Below, piece after piece: positions 61,515 through 64,000 of a DNA stretch of 64,000 nucleotides. How positions within the stretch are numbered: position 1 is the stretch's first letter; each line of letters opens with the position of its first letter. Origin of the DNA: JACCZX01 sp963829995. GTDB lineage: Bacteria > Pseudomonadota > Gammaproteobacteria > Burkholderiales > Burkholderiaceae_F. The DNA lies in NCBI GenBank assembly GCA_963829995.1, contig CAWHKW010000027.1:1-64000 (forward strand), given 5' to 3'. The notes under the pieces were generated by a model. The model was given only the letters and a program-made list of their open reading frames with translations. It made no database searches and had not been told where the DNA came from. A program made the position numbers and the translations under genes.

Positions 61515-62810
61515 TTAACCGCAGAATTCCTTCATGGCCTGCTTGTTCGCCTTCTTGGGTGAAGCCCAGGCGGGGTTGTTGATCTCAAAAACCTGCGGTT
61601 TCAGCATGTCCGTCGGGTCGGTGTGGTTGCGAACGACCGGCCATTGCGACCTTGGAAAGCCCGGCCAGTTGTTCTTCGGCTGCTCCATCAATTCAAGCTG
61701 GTTCAAGAAACCGGAGTAGTACTGCAGAGCGACTCCCACGGGAGCATGCCCCGTAGTCATGATTTTTGCCTGCAGTGCTTGCGCGTAGTAGACGGAATCG
61801 CGCCAGCCGTTTTCATCGGTGTTGCCGGAGGAAAGCGTCGAGAACGCAAAGTCGGTCGGTGGCAATCTGCGCAGCAGATCGAGGATGCGTTGACCGTCGG
61901 CCGGTGTTCCATTTAACCAGTTGCTACCAAGGCCTTCTTTCATCGCGCCGACCGATGTGTTCCCGTGGATCGTGAAGTTCGTCCCTTGACGCACGACGAG
62001 GTGATAGTTCAGCTGATCTGCACCCCCAGGCCCTGGCCCCTGGCGCAGGTCCTGCTGCCCGGGCAGCCGATTCGCGGGGTTGTTGGGCGGCGTTAGAGGA
62101 ACGCCCGGAGGGAACAACTCTGGATCGCGCGGATCAGGTGTGTCGACAACGACAATTGGGCCCCAGTCTGGATCCACAGGCACCGCCACCGAATGCAGCG
62201 AGCGGAATGCATTGATACAAACATGCGGTTCAAATTGGTTGATCCGGACGACTTGCGTGCCAGGTACGGAACCGGCCGTAGTCAGGCCGACGCAGTTCAC
62301 CGTCGTTTGCTGCGGAATCGCGAAGAACGGATCCGCCTGCATGAACGGATCGTTCTTCATCCGCGTCAGCGCGATCTGCGCGGTGCCACAGGCCTCGGGC
62401 GTCATGTAAAGCGTTGCGCCCGTCTTCGCAGCGATAAAGGCGGCGTTGTCGGCGTGATCACTATGACCGTGGCCTATAAATAGGGCCTCCGGCCTGAGAT
62501 TGACAACGTCCTGGATCACGAACGGAGTACGCCCCGGTGTGACTTCCAGACGACGAATGAAAGTGTCCATCAGGACTACACGGCCCCCAAGTGATACGGC
62601 GCCAGTGATATGTCCGAGCCAAGAGAAGACGACTTCGTTCTTTGGAAGCTGACCTTTGTCGTCGACGTTTTCGATGCCGAAGACCAGCTTCCTTGCGGCA
62701 ACCATGTCTTCATCGGCGCTCTTGGCCGACACATGGGCAGAGAAGGCGGCCCCTATAGCCGCGACTGACAGTGCAAGAACGGTTGCTTTCTGAGCAAAGC
62801 AATGGATCAT
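61515..62810 (-). CDS. Exported MBL-fold metallo-hydrolase, second
   Basis: 431 residues with a signal peptide ending near AHVSAKSADE. The metal motif GHGHSDHADNAAFIAAKTG is at about residues 113-131, and later FTIHGNTSVGAM may carry further ligands, so the metallo-beta-lactamase fold is certain. An insertion of about 60 residues rich in P and G (LFPPGVPLTPPNNPANRLPGQQ) is unusual. It differs from the MBL protein at 1-972. Substrate unknown. It is the first gene of a leftward group with the small exported proteins. Confidence 0.87.
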   Translation of the reverse strand: MIHCFAQKATVLALSVAAIGAAFSAHVSAKSADEDMVAARKLVFGIENVDDKGQLPKNEVVFSWLGHITGAVSLGGRVVLMDTFIRRLEVTPGRTPFVIQDVVNLRPEALFIGHGHSDHADNAAFIAAKTGATLYMTPEACGTAQIALTRMKNDPFMQADPFFAIPQQTTVNCVGLTTAGSVPGTQVVRINQFEPHVCINAFRSLHSVAVPVDPDWGPIVVVDTPDPRDPELFPPGVPLTPPNNPANRLPGQQDLRQGPGPGGADQLNYHLVVRQGTNFTIHGNTSVGAMKEGLGSNWLNGTPADGQRILDLLRRLPPTDFAFSTLSSGNTDENGWRDSVYYAQALQAKIMTTGHAPVGVALQYYSGFLNQLELMEQPKNNWPGFPRSQWPVVRNHTDPTDMLKPQVFEINNPAWASPKKANKQAMKEFCG

Positions 62811-63123
62811 GAGGAGTCCCCTTGAGAGAGCTTTTCTTGCGGCACTTTGTTACGTAAGCGACGAGCGACGCGGCACCGCGATCTTGAAGTCAAGGTCCTC
62901 ACGCGGCGGTCAGTTGACCCTCACCGTATCGCGCTTGTGGTGCAGGTGCTCGACCAACAGCATGCAACGCCGCAGTGTGTCGCGTGCTACCAGTGTTGCG
63001 ACCATCATGCCCTCAGCAATATTGCTATGTCTATGCGAGAGGCGCACGTCATCACTGCTTCTTGGGACGCGCATTTCTTGTGCCCGTTGATTGAAGCCAA
63101 GCGGTCTTGTCCGTCTTGACCCG
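62811..63123. other. Non-coding gap without recognisable element
   Basis: About 313 bases between the MBL gene and DUF1330 on the same strand. Frames that are open here have no family signature or ribosome binding site. I see no repeat or clear hairpin terminator. Confidence 0.5.
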
Positions 63124-63420
63124 TTACAGACCTTCGAGGGTGATGAACATGTCGAGATCGCTGGTGCACTGTTTGCGGAGCGCGATCAGCGGCTGATACT
63201 CAGGTGAGCTGTACCAACTGTCGAGCGATTGCATGTCGGGAAACTCGATGATCACGACCCGCTCGGGTTTCCAATGACCACCCTCGGGAAATTTGTGGCT
63301 GCCGCCTTTCGTTAGATACCGGCCACCATGTTTAGCGATCATTGGTGCGACCTTGGTTCGGTACTCTTCAAATCGCACTGCGTCGGTGATGATGTGCTCT
63401 ACAACGAGGTACGCGGGCAA
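63124..63420 (-). CDS. DUF1330 family protein
   Basis: 98 residues. AYLVVEHIITDAVRFEEYRTKV at the start, HGGRYLTKGG, then RVVIIEFPDMQSLDSWYSSPEYQPLI are the DUF1330 signature, a dimeric alpha-beta barrel fold. Members are cytosolic and of unknown function. It follows the RibD-type reductase at 63458 with a 37-base gap, so the two probably form one transcription unit. Confidence 0.93.
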   Translation of the reverse strand: MPAYLVVEHIITDAVRFEEYRTKVAPMIAKHGGRYLTKGGSHKFPEGGHWKPERVVIIEFPDMQSLDSWYSSPEYQPLIALRKQCTSDLDMFITLEGL

Positions 63421-63457
63421 AAAGGTCTCCTTCGCGAAGGGTTAGGCGTCACCGTGA

Positions 63458-64000
63458 TCACTGCCGAGTAAGAATCACGTGGGTGGCAAGTGGCGAGCTT
63501 TCGTGCCTGGTGCAGGCGTAGCCCAAGGCAGGAAGGTTTATTCCTTCAAAGAGTCTTTCACCAGCGCCAAGTAGGACCGGCGCAATAGCGATGTGCATCT
63601 CGTCGATCAGGCGTTGGCGAAGATACTGTTGAATGACGTTTACGCCGCCACCAACACGAACATCCTTGCCTTCGGCCGCTTCGCGAGCTTGCGCTAGGGC
63701 GGCGGCAATGCCTTCCGTAACGAAGTGGAAGGTCGTTCCTCCTTCCATGACCAGCGGTGCGCGTGCGTAGTGGGTCAGCACGAACACTGGGACGTGATAG
63801 ACAGGATTCTCGCCCCACCAACCCCGCCAGCTCTCATCTGGCCAAGGTCCGCGAACCGGCCCGAACATGTTCCTGCCGAGAATCCAAGCCCCGATGTTCT
63901 GAAAGCCTCGAGCGGCAAAGTCTTCATCAATGCCCGTTGCTCCGCCATCGTTACCGAACAAGTGCTTCTGAAACGTTCGTGTGGAGAGGGCCCAGCCATG
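63458..64000 (-). CDS. Dihydrofolate-reductase-fold protein, 5' end cut by the window
   Basis: At least 180 codons. The open frame continues to the end of the window (HGWALSTRTFQKHLFGND before the visible part), so the start lies outside. GAWILGRNMFGPVRGPW, FVTEGIAAALAQAREAAEG, VRVGGGVNVIQQYL and HIAIAPVLLGAGERLF are the RibD_C blocks with the NADPH GG loop. A TTG at 63961 is not the real start. It is the third member of this fold in the window and precedes a DUF1330 gene. Confidence 0.88.
   Translation of the reverse strand, partial: HGWALSTRTFQKHLFGNDGGATGIDEDFAARGFQNIGAWILGRNMFGPVRGPWPDESWRGWWGENPVYHVPVFVLTHYARAPLVMEGGTTFHFVTEGIAAALAQAREAAEGKDVRVGGGVNVIQQYLRQRLIDEMHIAIAPVLLGAGERLFEGINLPALGYACTRHESSPLATHVILTRQ

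Overview
The window is 64 kb of GC-rich, densely coded DNA from what looks like a free-living Gram-negative proteobacterium, most likely a betaproteobacterium of the Burkholderiales type. This is an inference from gene content: a complete cbb3 oxidase island (ccoNOQP with ccoG, fixH, ccoI, ccoS), a ToxR/CadC-like regulator fused to TPR repeats, a PEP-CTERM surface protein, OpgG, AzlCD, and many exported enzymes and lipoproteins. I see no rRNA, tRNA, CRISPR array, phage or insertion sequence.

Layout. 1-5 kb: an exported metallo-beta-lactamase-fold protein, a frameshifted membrane protein, then a co-directional cluster arsR / SRPBCC / YCII-like / DUF899 / RibD-type reductase / VOC protein, with an inverted repeat over the arsR start codon. 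5-16 kb: AEC carrier, wHTH-TPR regulator, DUF1810, iron-permease-like protein, Vgb-like propeller, acetolactate synthase with a frameshifted aldehyde dehydrogenase, AzlCD. 16-25 kb: CoA transferase and enoyl-CoA hydratase, GFA protein, ASST-like propeller divergent from an MFS carrier, a His-tailed EamA transporter, an MDR oxidoreductase and an AraC regulator. 25-29 kb: PQQ-type sugar dehydrogenase preceded by a diheme cytochrome c gene that is tandemly duplicated and damaged.

30-42.5 kb: a hybrid histidine kinase and one long leftward cbb3 oxidase block (SafE-ccoI-ccoS-ccoN-ccoO-ccoQ-ccoP-DUF2189-ccoG-fixH-small membrane protein), headed by a perfect FNR/ANR-type box (TTGAT-N4-ATCAA). 42.6-51 kb: a lipoprotein-form RidA, a polytopic His-rich membrane protein, a thioredoxin-fold protein whose 5' end is duplicated 14.7 kb away, an exported HpcH/HpaI-type aldolase, a second RibD-type reductase, a hydratase and a lectin-like PEP-CTERM protein.

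51-64 kb: the most notable item is an uncalled 71-codon SelW/Rdx-family gene at 51319-51534 with an in-frame TGA exactly at the second redox position (CxxU) and a hairpin just downstream that fits a bacterial SECIS element. It is followed by an ICMT-like methyltransferase, an ABC ATPase with a permease-M1 peptidase fusion, a frameshifted opgG, two small exported/anchored proteins, a second exported MBL protein, DUF1330 and a third RibD-type reductase cut by the window edge.

Several genes (944-1700, 12138-13540, 26926-28622, 45906-46968, 58722-60264) carry indels of one or two bases in otherwise intact reading frames. The pattern suggests residual sequencing or assembly indels rather than true pseudogenes, but the sequence alone cannot decide this.
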